Assembly: GCA_020630435.1 (NCBI GenBank)
Contig: JAHDBJ010000004.1
Location: forward strand, 1 to 64,000
From: Saprospiraceae bacterium
GTDB taxonomy: Bacteria > Bacteroidota > Bacteroidia > Chitinophagales > Saprospiraceae
Direction of reading: 5' to 3'
DNA: 64,000 bases
A program made the translations under genes and the position numbers. The notes under the pieces are model-generated. The model did not search any database and was not told the DNA's origin. It was given only the letters and a program-made list of their open reading frames with translations. Shown one piece after another: positions 63,347 through 64,000 of this stretch; position 1 is the stretch's first letter; each line of letters starts with the position of its first letter.

Positions 63347-64000
63347 CTAATTAAGTTTTGTAAATACATCCGTTTTGTTATCCCCTATAAAATCCCCAAA
63401 GCGTAATTCATGGAGACTAGCACTAGAAGAAGCAACAGGAATCCAAGAACTAGTTCCACTTTCGGAAATATACCATTGTCCTGCCTGTACAGTAAAAACG
63501 TCTGCCCTATTCGAACCTCTAAAATCATGCACCCTAAAATCATCAACAGAATAAGACGATGTATTGATTTGTTGCCAAGAGCCGACAGCTTTATCGGATA
63601 CAAACCATTTGCCACTCTGAGAAGAAAAAACATCCGTCTTGTTATCTCCTACAAAATCGCCAAATCTAAGTTTATTTATTGGTACACCCGATGATGCCAT
63701 CGTTTGCCATGATCCTGTTCCTTTATTCGAAACATACCACTTTCCTCCCTGTGAGGTAAAAACATCAGTTTTACTATCTCCAACAAAATCACCAAATGCC
63801 AGTTCTTCTATAGGATAACCAGAGCTTGCCAATTTTTTCCATGCTCCTGTTGCACTTTCAGAAACATACCATTGTCCTGCTTGCGAGGTAAAAACATCGG
63901 TCTTACCATCTCCTATAAAATCTCCAAAACGCAAACTTTCAAAAGGATAGCCAGAAGCATTGACGACTTGCCAAGAGCCTGTTCCTCCATCAGAAATTAA
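63347..64000 (-). CDS. FG-GAP/VCBS-like repeat protein, 3' part
   Basis: The frame is open to the right edge; 217 residues and the stop are visible. They consist of tandem 44-residue units that begin LRFGDFIGDGKTDVF and continue with QWYVS and GxW segments. Four full units run from 63934 to 63407, and a fifth is cut short after 19 residues. The D-F-x-G-D-G-K-T-D loop is the calcium-binding motif of FG-GAP/VCBS beta-propellers; the WYVS strand supplies the inner blade. The protein is probably secreted or on the surface, and the N terminus lies beyond the window. Confidence 0.85.
   Translation of the reverse strand, partial: LISDGGTGSWQVVNASGYPFESLRFGDFIGDGKTDVFTSQAGQWYVSESATGAWKKLASSGYPIEELAFGDFVGDSKTDVFTSQGGKWYVSNKGTGSWQTMASSGVPINKLRFGDFVGDNKTDVFSSQSGKWFVSDKAVGSWQQINTSSYSVDDFRVHDFRGSNRADVFTVQAGQWYISESGTSSWIPVASSSASLHELRFGDFIGDNKTDVFTKLN
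63407..63934 (-). repeat. Four tandem 132-bp coding repeats
   Basis: Units are at 63934-63803, 63802-63671, 63670-63539 and 63538-63407, each exactly 132 bp with no indel. The first three are close to each other; the fourth is more diverged (FRVHDFRGSNRADVF). They encode propeller blades of the repeat protein. Confidence 0.85.

Noticed and set aside
63407-63934. Regular repeats as a possible CRISPR array
   Set aside because: The unit is 132 bp, coding throughout and without spacers; it encodes propeller blades. No cas genes are present.

Overview
The window looks like chromosome from a low-GC member of the Bacteroidota, most likely a Saprospiria-type marine or aquatic bacterium. The evidence is: two secreted proteins with C-terminal Por/type IX secretion sorting tails (53667-55175 and 60974-61798); promoters of the Bacteroidota type (TTTG or TTG, 19-20 bp, TAnnTTTG) before a tRNA and several genes; a regulator-propeller sensor kinase; many lipoproteins and DUF families typical of the phylum; and Gram-negative envelope genes (KdsC, an OmpA tail). 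The Saprospiria placement is inference. I see no phage, integrase, transposase, rRNA operon or CRISPR array.

Layout. 1-9.2 kb: the tail of an OmpA-like protein, small accessory genes, a HisC-type aminotransferase, then a minus-strand run of exported proteins of unknown function that ends in a 1010-residue regulator-propeller histidine kinase and a 41-residue lipoprotein, and a DUF1761 protein. This part uses AGG for arginine much more than the rest, and the change lies near tRNA-Lys (9314-9386). 9.5-19.5 kb: QueG, a LOG-family protein, TrxB, an S41 protease lipoprotein, an outer-membrane-type protein, a SWIM zinc-finger protein, a GT90 glycosyltransferase, a DUF3667 protein and KdsC. 19.8-25.7 kb: a lipoprotein serine hydrolase directly followed by a membrane-bound AraC regulator, a second hydrolase-fold protein that has lost all three catalytic motifs, an HTH protein and a DUF420 protein with a calcium-loop insertion.

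25.8-33.6 kb is housekeeping: Icd, MiaB, a prohibitin-like protein, RnpA, RpmH, a cell-surface lipoprotein and an RlmI-type methyltransferase. 33.8-43 kb: a TPR protein, a secreted endonuclease, MoeA, FabG and BioA in one direction, several lipoproteins and small proteins, and threonine aldolase. 43-48.8 kb is accessory: a secreted protein, a cREC-like receiver, a putative calcium-loop lipoprotein, two adjacent ankyrin proteins and RluF. 48.9-64 kb: a 1102-residue orphan exported protein, another serine hydrolase, an N-formylglutamate amidohydrolase-like T9SS cargo, a FemAB-like protein, GyrA, a BON-LysM protein, a degenerate NUDIX-like protein overlapping a YkgJ cysteine-cluster protein, a T9SS protein, a helical cytoplasmic protein whose start codon directly abuts a terminator-like hairpin, and the 3' part of a gene built from 44-residue FG-GAP/VCBS-like repeats that runs off the end.

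Most genes are ordinary core functions. The parts I find most worth attention are the sensor-kinase gene run (2.6-8.5 kb), the active/inactive serine-hydrolase cluster with its membrane AraC regulator (19.8-24 kb), and the hairpin at the start codon of the 61785-63230 gene. All functions are assigned by reading the translated sequence; no database search was run.
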